The position numbers and the translations under genes were made by a program. Shown piece by piece: positions 53,524 to 61,594 of a stretch of 64,000 nucleotides of DNA; position 1 is the first letter of the stretch, and each line of letters begins with the position of its first letter. The notes under the pieces are model-generated. The model searched no databases. It was not told where the DNA came from and saw only the letters and a program-made list of their open reading frames with translations. The DNA comes from Rikenellaceae bacterium (GTDB lineage: Bacteria; Bacteroidota; Bacteroidia; Bacteroidales; Rikenellaceae), in contig JAGBHC010000051.1 in NCBI GenBank assembly GCA_017935625.1, forward strand, positions 1 through 64,000, in the 5' to 3' direction.

Positions 53524-56500
53524 TCTGATTCAGCTCCTTCAATATCCGGTCCAAACTCGAAATATCCGACAGGAGCACCTCCCGCGGCTTGCTGCCCTCG
53601 GCGCGGCCCACGATGCCCGCCGCCTCGAGCTGGTCCATGATACGCCCCGCCCGGTTGTAGCCGATGGAGAAGCGGCGCTGAATCGAGGAGGTGGAACCCT
53701 GCTGGTTGAGCACCACGTATTCGGCCACCTCTGCGAACATGTCGTCGATGCGCCCCATGTCGGTGCGCGAGGGAGCCGCCTCGCTGTCGGGCACGAAGTC
53801 GGGCAGCGGATAGGCTCCGCCATATCCCCGCTGGTTGCCGATGAACTCCACCACGCGCTCGATTTCCGGCGTGTCGATGAAGGCGCACTGCACGCGGGTC
53901 ACCTCGTTGTTGATGGAAATCAGCATGTCACCCCGGCCGATGAGCTGGTTGGCCCCCGGCTGGTCGATGATGGTGCGCGAGTCTATCATCTGGCTCACCT
54001 TAAAGGCGATGCGGGCCGGGAAGTTGGCCTTTATCACGCCCGTGATGACCTTCACGTCAGGACGCTGGGTGGCGATAATCAGGTGGATGCCCACCGCACG
54101 GGCCAGCTGGGCCAGGCGCTGGATGGGAGCCTCCACCTCGCGGCCCGCCGTCATAATCAGGTCGGCGAACTCGTCCACCACCACCACGATGTAGGGCAGG
54201 AACCGGTGTCCCTTATTGGGGTTGAGCCGCCGGTTGGTGAACTTCTCGTTGTACTCGGAAATCTTGCGGGCCCCGGCCATCTGCAACAGTCCGTAACGGG
54301 CGTCCATCTCGTTGCACAGCGAGTTGAGCGTGTAGATGACCTTCTGGTTATCGGTCAGAATCGCCTCTTCCTCGCTCTCCATCTTGGCCAGGAAGTGACG
54401 TTCGAGATTCCGGTACACCGAGAGCTCCACCTTCTTGGGGTCCACCAGCACGAACTTCAATTCGGCGGGGTGTTTCTTGTAGAGCAGCGAAGCGATGATG
54501 GCGTTCAGACCCACCGACTTGCCCTGTCCCGTGGCTCCGGCCACCAGCAGGTGGGGCATCTTGGCCAGGTCCACCACGAAGGTCTCGTTCATGATGGTCT
54601 TGCCCAGCACCACCGGCAGGTCGTATTTGCACTCCTGGAACTTGAGCGACTTGACCACCGAGAACATCGACACCACCTCCTTGTCCTTGTTGGGCACCTC
54701 GATGCCCACCGTTCCCTTGTCGGGAATGGGGATAATGCGGCACAGCGACTTGAGGCTGAGCGAAATATCGTCTTCGAGATTCTTAATCTTGGAAATCTTC
54801 ACACCCGCCGCCGGCACGATTTCGTAGAGGGTCACCGTAGGCCCGATGGAGGCATAGACCTTATCGACCTTGATGCCGAAATTGCCCAGCGTGCGGACAA
54901 TCTGGTTGTTGTTCTCCTCGACCTCCTCCTTGGTGACATTCACCTCCACGCTGTGGTCCTCCAGCAGTTCAATCGGCGGCCGCTGGTATTTGGAGAGTTC
55001 GAGGGTCGGGTCGTAGAGCCGGTTCTCTATCTCCTCCTCGCTGAGCGTCGCATCGCTGCGGGAGGGAATCTCCACGCGCATCGGCTCGTCGCCGTCGCCC
55101 GACAGCACGCCGCCGATACCAATCTCCCCGCCCGACGCAGGTTCCGGATTCCGCGCCGGCTCCTCCGGCCGCGCAACCGCCTCCGGCTCCTCCGGCGCAT
55201 CGGACTCCGGCGACTGCTCCCCGGCATCGAGCACGATGAAGCCATCCTCCCGAAGCTCCCGGCCGGCCTCGCGCCGCGGCTCTTCGGCCTGCCGCCAGGT
55301 CTCCGCCGTCAGGTCCACCACCTCGAACGACTCGCCCGAGCCTGCGGCTTCGGGCGGAACCTCTTCCTGCCCCGGCTCCTCCGCCGGCGATTCGCTTCCG
55401 GCAAAGCCTCTGGCATACATATCATTGACCGTAATCACACGGAACGGGTCGTCGCCCGCGAAGCCCTCCACCGGCCGCACCGCCGGCTCGGGCTGCCAGC
55501 CGCACTGTTCCGCGGGTTCGGAATCCGGCTCCGGACACGGCCCCTCTTCCGGACGCACCGCCGCTTCGGACTCCGGCTCACGGAGATTCCTGCGGTCGGT
55601 TATCTCGAACAGGGGCGACTCGCTGCGGGGGACGGCTTCCGCTTCCGGAGTCGCCTGCCGCACCGCCGGCTCGGTCTGCCATCCGGACTGTTCCGCGGGT
55701 TCGGAATCCGGCTCCGGCATCGGCTCCGAAGCCTCGTCTCCGCCCTCTGCGGATTCCGGCTCCCCGGCCGCCGGCTCTTCAGCCGCCCTGCGCGCCTTGT
55801 CGCCCTCGCGGTGCACCATGTTCATGGCTGCGCCGCCCACCTTCACGCTGCCGTCCACGATGGCCTCGCTCACCCGATTGACCATCCGGATGGTGTTGCG
55901 GTTGATGTAGACCCCCAGCAGCACCCATCCGCAGAGCAGCAGCAGGGCCGTACCCACCGTACCCAGCACGGGCTGCAACCAGTCCCGGACGATGAAGATG
56001 CCGTGCGCACCGCCCAGCCCCGAACCGAACACGCCCCAGCGGTCGGCGAAAAGCAGGCCGAAGGTCAGCGACCCGAGAATCATCACCGAGAGCGACACCC
56101 GCACGGCATGCGGGAAACGCAGTTTCTTGAGGCGCATGAAACGGAACGAGAGCACGACGAGTATCACGGGTATCAACACGCCGAAAACGCCGAACCAGCG
56201 GCCTATCATCCCCTCGGCCAGCCAGGCGCCCAGTCCTCCGCAGGCATTGCTGACCCGCTCGCCCACCTCGGTCCAGCCGAACTTGACGGCACTCTGGTCC
56301 TTCGCCCAGGTAAACAGATAGCACACCGCCGAGAAGAGCATGTACAGCGATATCATCAGCATCACGAAGCCCAGCCCCCACCGCTGATTCTCGGAGAGCG
56401 CACGCATCTTGACGGCCGGCCGGCCCTTCGCGGCCTCCGACGGCCGCTGTTTTCCGGCATTCGTGTTCGTATTCGTCCTCGTTTTTCTCTTTTGCTCCAT
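53516..56500 (-). CDS. ftsK: DNA translocase FtsK
   Basis: 994 residues. Four to five N-terminal membrane helices (about 43-215) anchor it at the division site. A long acidic Pro/Glu linker (about 220-480) contains a duplicated segment (262-280 and 323-341). The motor domain has VAGATGQGKSVGLNAIIASL (Walker A), VVVVDEFADLIMTAG (Walker B) and IATQRPDVKVITGVIKANFP. The C-terminal gamma winged helix (SSIQRRFSIGYNRAGRIMDQ) reads DNA polarity. It moves the terminus region during division. Starts 27 bp after murI. Confidence 0.96.
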   Translation of the reverse strand: MEQKRKTRTNTNTNAGKQRPSEAAKGRPAVKMRALSENQRWGLGFVMLMISLYMLFSAVCYLFTWAKDQSAVKFGWTEVGERVSNACGGLGAWLAEGMIGRWFGVFGVLIPVILVVLSFRFMRLKKLRFPHAVRVSLSVMILGSLTFGLLFADRWGVFGSGLGGAHGIFIVRDWLQPVLGTVGTALLLLCGWVLLGVYINRNTIRMVNRVSEAIVDGSVKVGGAAMNMVHREGDKARRAAEEPAAGEPESAEGGDEASEPMPEPDSEPAEQSGWQTEPAVRQATPEAEAVPRSESPLFEITDRRNLREPESEAAVRPEEGPCPEPDSEPAEQCGWQPEPAVRPVEGFAGDDPFRVITVNDMYARGFAGSESPAEEPGQEEVPPEAAGSGESFEVVDLTAETWRQAEEPRREAGRELREDGFIVLDAGEQSPESDAPEEPEAVARPEEPARNPEPASGGEIGIGGVLSGDGDEPMRVEIPSRSDATLSEEEIENRLYDPTLELSKYQRPPIELLEDHSVEVNVTKEEVEENNNQIVRTLGNFGIKVDKVYASIGPTVTLYEIVPAAGVKISKIKNLEDDISLSLKSLCRIIPIPDKGTVGIEVPNKDKEVVSMFSVVKSLKFQECKYDLPVVLGKTIMNETFVVDLAKMPHLLVAGATGQGKSVGLNAIIASLLYKKHPAELKFVLVDPKKVELSVYRNLERHFLAKMESEEEAILTDNQKVIYTLNSLCNEMDARYGLLQMAGARKISEYNEKFTNRRLNPNKGHRFLPYIVVVVDEFADLIMTAGREVEAPIQRLAQLARAVGIHLIIATQRPDVKVITGVIKANFPARIAFKVSQMIDSRTIIDQPGANQLIGRGDMLISINNEVTRVQCAFIDTPEIERVVEFIGNQRGYGGAYPLPDFVPDSEAAPSRTDMGRIDDMFAEVAEYVVLNQQGSTSSIQRRFSIGYNRAGRIMDQLEAAGIVGRAEGSKPREVLLSDISSLDRILKELNQNG
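55478..55717 (-). repeat. 57-bp direct repeat in the ftsK linker
   Basis: Copies at 55478-55534 and 55661-55717 encode PEPDSEPAEQ(C/S)GWQ(P/T)EPAV twice with few differences. They are in frame and sit in the flexible linker, where length changes are probably tolerated. Confidence 0.85.
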
Positions 56501-56527
56501 TTCCTTAACCCTTTCTTTTCATCTCTT

Positions 56528-57316
56528 TCACTCGCCCTCCGGCGCCTCCAGCGCCTGCCGGCTCTTCCGCTCCAGCGCCTGCCGGTAGGCTTCGTCGGCC
56601 GCCGTGAGGAAACGGTATTCGGGCACGTGTCCCGCCTCCGCCCACAAGTCGAACTCGGTGAGCAGCTGGGCCGCCCGCCGCGCCACGGCCGGCGCGGGAT
56701 TCACGATTTCGATGGGCCGCCCGTCTATCACCCGGCGCAGCATCCCCTCCAGAAACGGATAGTGGGTGCACCCCAGCACGATGCGGTCGGCTCCCGCGGC
56801 TATCATCCCCTCGACGGCCGCCCTCACCGCCCGTTCGGCACGGGGCGTATCCTCTTCGCCCGCCTCGACGATTTCCACGAAATCCTCGCCCACGGCCGTC
56901 ACGATTTTCGCACGGTCGGCATAGCGGGCCGCCGTCGCACGGAACAGCTCGCCCTTGAGCGCCGCCTCCGTCGCCAGAATCCCCACCACGCCGCTGCGCG
57001 TGGAGAGCGCCGCCGGCTTCACCGCCGGCTCCATCCCCACGAAGGGAATCGGATAGCGCTCCCGCAGAAAGCCGATGGCCGCCGCAGTGGCCGCATTGCA
57101 GGCCACCACCACCATCTTGACCCCCTGGGCGACCAGCTCTCCCACGGCCGCATCCACATACCCCGTCACCTCCCGTTTGGGTTTGTGACCGTAGGGGCAG
57201 TTCTTTCCGTCGCCGAAATAGATGAGCGACTCCCCGGGCAGGAGCTTGCGCAGCTCCCGCCAGACGGTCAGCCCTCCCATTCCCGAATCGAATACGCCTA
57301 TGGGACTGTCGTTCAT
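56528..57316 (-). CDS. murI: glutamate racemase
   Basis: 262 residues. It makes D-glutamate for peptidoglycan. FDSGMGGLTVWRE at the start, VVACNAATAAA (Cys73) and VLGCTHYPFLE (Cys183) are the two catalytic cysteines; YFGDGKNCPYG is the substrate loop. It lies between purL (14 bp) and ftsK (27 bp) on one strand. Confidence 0.96.
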   Translation of the reverse strand: MNDSPIGVFDSGMGGLTVWRELRKLLPGESLIYFGDGKNCPYGHKPKREVTGYVDAAVGELVAQGVKMVVVACNAATAAAIGFLRERYPIPFVGMEPAVKPAALSTRSGVVGILATEAALKGELFRATAARYADRAKIVTAVGEDFVEIVEAGEEDTPRAERAVRAAVEGMIAAGADRIVLGCTHYPFLEGMLRRVIDGRPIEIVNPAPAVARRAAQLLTEFDLWAEAGHVPEYRFLTAADEAYRQALERKSRQALEAPEGE

Positions 57317-57330
57317 TTCCTCCCCCTCCG

Positions 57331-60300
57331 TTATTTCCGGTTCTTCTCAATCCATTTGCGGGCATTGACGAACGGCTCAATCCACGGAGTGATTTCGTCG
57401 CAGCGGCGCTCCTCGGGATAATAGGCCCAGTTCCACGGTTTGAGCGCACGCTCCAGGTGAGGCATCATGGCCAGATGACGGCCGTCCGCCGAGCAGATGC
57501 CCGCCACGTTGTAGTCGCTGCCGTTGGGGTTGGCCGGATATTCGGCATAGCCGTATTTGAGCGCCACGTTGTAGTGCGACTCCTGGTAGGGCAGGCGGAA
57601 CTTGCCCTCGCCGTGCGCAATCCAGATGCCGAGCTTCGAACCGGCCAGCGAACCCAGCATCACCGAATTGGTCGGCTGCACCTCCACGCCCACGAAGCCC
57701 GATTCGAACTTGTGGCTGTCGTTGTGCAGCATGCGCGGCTTGCACTCGTCGGCAGGCGTGATGAGTCCCAGCTCTATCATCAGCTGGCAGCCGTTGCAGA
57801 CACCCAGCGAAAGGGTGTCGGGACGCGCATAGAAGCGGTCGAGCGCCTCGCGGGCCTTCTCGTTGTAGAGGAAGGCTCCCGCCCAGCCCTTGGCCGAACC
57901 CAGCACGTCGGAGTTGGAGAATCCGCCCACGAAGACGATGAGGTTCACATCGTCCAGCGTCTCGCGGCCGCTGGCCAGGTCGGTCATGTGCACATCCTTG
58001 ACATCCATGCCCGCCAGATACATGCACCAGGCCATCTCGCGGTCGCACTGGCAGCCCTTTTCGCGGATGATGGCCGCCTTCACGCCGCTCGGAGTGCGAC
58101 GCGAAGGGTCGATGCCGTAACTTGCATAGGTGCCCTCGAAGCCCTTCGGGAAACGATACTCGAGCGGCTGGTTCTTATAGTTCACATAGCGTTCCAGCGC
58201 CTTCTTCTCACCGCTCTGACGCCGGTCGAGCAGATAGGAGCTCTTGAACCACAGGTCGCGCAGATGGTCCTGCAACAGGGCGAACTGCACGCCGCACGCC
58301 TCCACGGTGAACTCGCGCCGGCGGTTCACCTCGCCGACAATCCAGGCATCGACACCCGCGGCGGCCAGCTCGGCGCACACGGCCTCTGCGTCGGCCACCT
58401 GCAACAGCAGCGCGGGTTTCTCACTGAAGAGCAGCCGGATGATATCGGTCTCGCCCAGCACGTCGAGCCGCAGGTCCATGCCGCTGCGGTTGTCGCCGAA
58501 GGTCATCTCCAGCAGCGCCGTAATCAGACCGCCGCCGCTCACGTCGTGACCGGCCAGCACCCGGCCGCTTTTCACCAGCGCCTGCACCGCCTCGAAAGCC
58601 CGGGCGAAATAGCCCACATCGGCAATCGACGGCGCCGTGCGGCCCACCTTGCCCACAATCTGGGCGAAAGCGCTGCCGCCCAGCTCGAAGTCGCAACGGC
58701 TCATATCCACGTAGACAATCTGCGAAGCGGCCTGCCGGAGCACGGGGCTCACGCACCCCTTCACGTCGCTCACCTCGGCGGCCGAAGTGATGATGACGGT
58801 GCCGGGAGCGTAGACCAGCTCGCCGTCCTTGTATTTCTGGGTCATCGAAAGCGAGTCCTTGCCGGTGGGGATGTTGATGCCCAGCGCCACGGCGAAGTCA
58901 CTCGCCGCACGCACCGCCCGGTAGAGGCGGGCATCCTCGCCCTCGTTCTTGCAGGGCCACATCCAGTTGGCACTCAGCGACACGCCCTTCAGGCCGTGGG
59001 TCAGCGGAGCGAACACGATGTTGGTGAGCGACTCGGCGATGGCCAGCTGCGAACCCACCGCCGGGTCGATGAGCGCCGCCATCGGAGCATGTCCCAGCGC
59101 GGTGGCGATACCCTCGCGGCCCTGGTAGTCGAGCGCCACCACGGCGCAGTCGTTCAGAGGCAGCTGCACCTCTCCGGCGCACTGCTGCATGGCGATGCGG
59201 CCCGTCACCGAACGGTCCACCTTGTTGGTGAGCCAGTCCTTGCAGGCCACGCCCTCAATCTGAAGCGTGTCTTCGATGTATTTGATGAGATGGGTGGAGG
59301 AGTAGTCCACCTCGTCGAAGGTGCGCTCCACGCTGCGGTCCTTCATCACCGTGCGGGGCGCCTTGCCGAACATGTACTCCAGCTGCCAGTCGATGGGCTT
59401 CTCGCCGGTACGGTTGTCCACGAAGGTGAACTGCATGTCGCCCGTGGCCTCGCCTATCTCGTACATCGGAGCCCGCTCGCGGTCGGCGATGCGCTTCAGG
59501 CGGTCGATGTGCTCGCCGGCAATCACCAGGCCCATACGCTCCTGCGACTCGTTGCCCACGATTTCGCGGGCCGAGAGCGTGGGGTCGCCCACGGGCAGCT
59601 TGTCCATGTCGATGCGGCCGCCGGTGGCCTCCACCAGCTCGCTCAGGCAGTTGAGATGGCCGCCGGCACCGTGGTCGTGAATCGAAACGATGGGGTTGAT
59701 ATCCTCCTCGCTGATGGCGCGGATGGCATTGTAGGCCCGCTTCTGCATCTCCGGATTGGAGCGCTGCACGGCGTTGAGCTCGATGTCGCTCTGATATTCG
59801 CCCGTAGCCACGCTCGACACGGCGCCGCCGCCCATGCCGATGCGGTAGTTGTCGCCGCCCAGCAGCACCACCTTGTCGCCCTTGCGCGGTTCGTCCTTCA
59901 TGCTGTCGGCCTTCTTGCCGTAACCGACGCCGCCGGCCTGCATGATGACCTTGTCGTAGCCGTACTTGCGGCCCTGCTCCTCGTGCTCGAAGGTGAGCAG
60001 CGAGCCGCAGATGAGCGGCTGGCCGAACTTGTTGCCGAAGTCGCTGGCGCCGTTCGACGCCTTGATGAGGATGTCCTCCGGAGTCTGGTAGAGCCAGGGG
60101 CGCTCCTCCATCCCCTTCTCCCAGTCGCGCCCTCCCTCGGGACGCGGATAGGAGGTCATGTAGACCGCGGTGCCCGCCACGGGGAAAGCGCCCTTGCCGC
60201 CCGCGATGCGGTCGCGGATTTCGCCGCCGGTGCCGGTCGCGGCGCCGTTGAACGGCTCCACGGTAGTGGGGAAGTTGTGGGTCTCGGCCTTGACGGAGAT

Positions 60301-61017
60301 GACGCTCTCGAAATCCTTCACCTCGAAGTAGTCGGGGCCGTCGTGCGTGGCCGGAGAGAACTGCTCGGCCACGGGGCCCTGCAGAAAGGCGCAGTTGTCC
60401 TTGTAGGCCGAAGTCACCATATTGGGGTGGCTCTTGGTGGTCCGTTTGATGAGCTGGAAAAGGGTGTCGGGCATCGCCTGGCCGTCGATGACGAACTCGC
60501 CGTTGAAAATCTTGTGGCGGCAGTGCTCCGAATTGACCTGCGAGAAGCCGAACACCTCGCTGTCGGTGAGCGGACGCCCCATCTTCTCGCTCACGCTCTT
60601 CAGGTAGGCGATTTCATCGGGGCTCAGGGCCAGACCCTGCTCGCGGTTGTACTCCTCCATGTCCTCGATGTAGACAATCGGGTCGGGCTGCTTGTCGATG
60701 GTGAAGATGCGCTGGTCGAGTCCGTGATAACGGCGGTTGAGCATGGCGTCGAAGGGGGTGTTCTCCCCGTCGGCCGTATACTCCTCGATGCGGCGTATTC
60801 CCTTCAGGCCCATGTTCTGGGTAATCTCCACGGCATTGGTGCTCCACGGGGTTATCATCTCGCGCCGCGGGCCCACGTAGTCGCCCTCGATGCACTCTCG
60901 GTCGATGAACCGGGCGCCCGAAAACAGCCATTCAAGTGCAGCCATGCCCTGCGCATCGAAACGTGCGGAGGCCTCCACTGCGAAAACTTTGTCCTCTTTT
61001 CCAAAAAATAGTACCAT
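57331..61017 (-). CDS. purL: phosphoribosylformylglycinamidine synthase, long form
   Basis: 1228 residues. The fourth step of purine synthesis: FGAR to FGAM using glutamine and ATP. The single-chain form contains the PurS-like N-terminus, the tandem synthetase domains (SVKAETHNFPTTVEPFNGAA, TGTGGEIRD, VGYGKKADSMKDEPRKGD) and the C-terminal class I glutaminase with LGVCNGCQLM (catalytic Cys). Start at 61017 gives MVLFFGKEDKVFAVEA; the frame extends 13 codons further, into the aroK gene. It begins 5 bp after aroK ends. Confidence 0.96.
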   Translation of the reverse strand: MVLFFGKEDKVFAVEASARFDAQGMAALEWLFSGARFIDRECIEGDYVGPRREMITPWSTNAVEITQNMGLKGIRRIEEYTADGENTPFDAMLNRRYHGLDQRIFTIDKQPDPIVYIEDMEEYNREQGLALSPDEIAYLKSVSEKMGRPLTDSEVFGFSQVNSEHCRHKIFNGEFVIDGQAMPDTLFQLIKRTTKSHPNMVTSAYKDNCAFLQGPVAEQFSPATHDGPDYFEVKDFESVISVKAETHNFPTTVEPFNGAATGTGGEIRDRIAGGKGAFPVAGTAVYMTSYPRPEGGRDWEKGMEERPWLYQTPEDILIKASNGASDFGNKFGQPLICGSLLTFEHEEQGRKYGYDKVIMQAGGVGYGKKADSMKDEPRKGDKVVLLGGDNYRIGMGGGAVSSVATGEYQSDIELNAVQRSNPEMQKRAYNAIRAISEEDINPIVSIHDHGAGGHLNCLSELVEATGGRIDMDKLPVGDPTLSAREIVGNESQERMGLVIAGEHIDRLKRIADRERAPMYEIGEATGDMQFTFVDNRTGEKPIDWQLEYMFGKAPRTVMKDRSVERTFDEVDYSSTHLIKYIEDTLQIEGVACKDWLTNKVDRSVTGRIAMQQCAGEVQLPLNDCAVVALDYQGREGIATALGHAPMAALIDPAVGSQLAIAESLTNIVFAPLTHGLKGVSLSANWMWPCKNEGEDARLYRAVRAASDFAVALGINIPTGKDSLSMTQKYKDGELVYAPGTVIITSAAEVSDVKGCVSPVLRQAASQIVYVDMSRCDFELGGSAFAQIVGKVGRTAPSIADVGYFARAFEAVQALVKSGRVLAGHDVSGGGLITALLEMTFGDNRSGMDLRLDVLGETDIIRLLFSEKPALLLQVADAEAVCAELAAAGVDAWIVGEVNRRREFTVEACGVQFALLQDHLRDLWFKSSYLLDRRQSGEKKALERYVNYKNQPLEYRFPKGFEGTYASYGIDPSRRTPSGVKAAIIREKGCQCDREMAWCMYLAGMDVKDVHMTDLASGRETLDDVNLIVFVGGFSNSDVLGSAKGWAGAFLYNEKAREALDRFYARPDTLSLGVCNGCQLMIELGLITPADECKPRMLHNDSHKFESGFVGVEVQPTNSVMLGSLAGSKLGIWIAHGEGKFRLPYQESHYNVALKYGYAEYPANPNGSDYNVAGICSADGRHLAMMPHLERALKPWNWAYYPEERRCDEITPWIEPFVNARKWIEKNRK

Positions 61018-61022
61018 ACGAA

Positions 61023-61565
61023 TTATCTGTTTTTTTCTCGATTTATTCTGCTGCATTCAATATACTCCGCCACCCGGCAGCCGATGTAGTAGTCGCTGGC
61101 GCCGTCGCACTCGACAACCATGCCCGCCCGCAGGTAGCAGGGCTCGCGCACCGCGAGATTGCGGCGGATGAACTCCACCAGCTCCGCATCGTCCAGGTCC
61201 TTGATGAGCGGCCGGCGCCACTTGCCGGTCGAAAGCCGCCCCATGAGCTTCTCGGGCGACATGCGCAGGTAGACGGTGCCTCCGGCCCGGTTCAGACGCT
61301 CCATGTTGTCGCCGAAGCAGGGCGCTCCGCCCCCCGTAGCCACCAGCACGTCGTCTTCGCGCTGCGCCAGCCGCTCTATCAGCTCGCGCTCCAGCTCCCG
61401 GAAACGGGCCTCGCCCTCGCAGGCGAAGATTTCGTTCACCGTCTTCCCGCACTCCTGCTCGATGGCCTTGTCCATATCCACGAACTCCAGCCCCAGCCGT
61501 TTGGAGACGCTCCGCCCGATGCTCGTCTTGCCGCAGCCCATGTAACCAATCAGAAAAACTATCAT
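61023..61565 (-). CDS. aroK: shikimate kinase
   Basis: 180 residues. It phosphorylates shikimate on the path to chorismate. LIGYMGCGKTSIGRSV is the P-loop (residues 7-15); FVDMDKAIEQ, EGEARFRELERELI, VATGGGAPC and WRRPLIKDL are the substrate and lid motifs. It lies 29 bp after parC and 5 bp before purL on the same strand. Confidence 0.96.
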   Translation of the reverse strand: MIVFLIGYMGCGKTSIGRSVSKRLGLEFVDMDKAIEQECGKTVNEIFACEGEARFRELERELIERLAQREDDVLVATGGGAPCFGDNMERLNRAGGTVYLRMSPEKLMGRLSTGKWRRPLIKDLDDAELVEFIRRNLAVREPCYLRAGMVVECDGASDYYIGCRVAEYIECSRINREKNR

Positions 61566-61594
61566 GCCTCGCTCTTCATTTATTCGCCCGCCGT

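Noticed and set aside
52306-53640. A continuous 444-codon frame through the FGE relic and into the lolA region
   Set aside because: Only 52381-52818 is FGE-like. The rest is antisense to lolA and ftsK, and the middle repeat unit is read out of frame.
53261-57421. A 1386-codon frame opposite ftsK and murI
   Set aside because: It covers three genes in reverse and has no recognisable domain.
57457-61011. A 1184-codon frame opposite purL
   Set aside because: Same reason as for gltB; PurL is complete on the minus strand.
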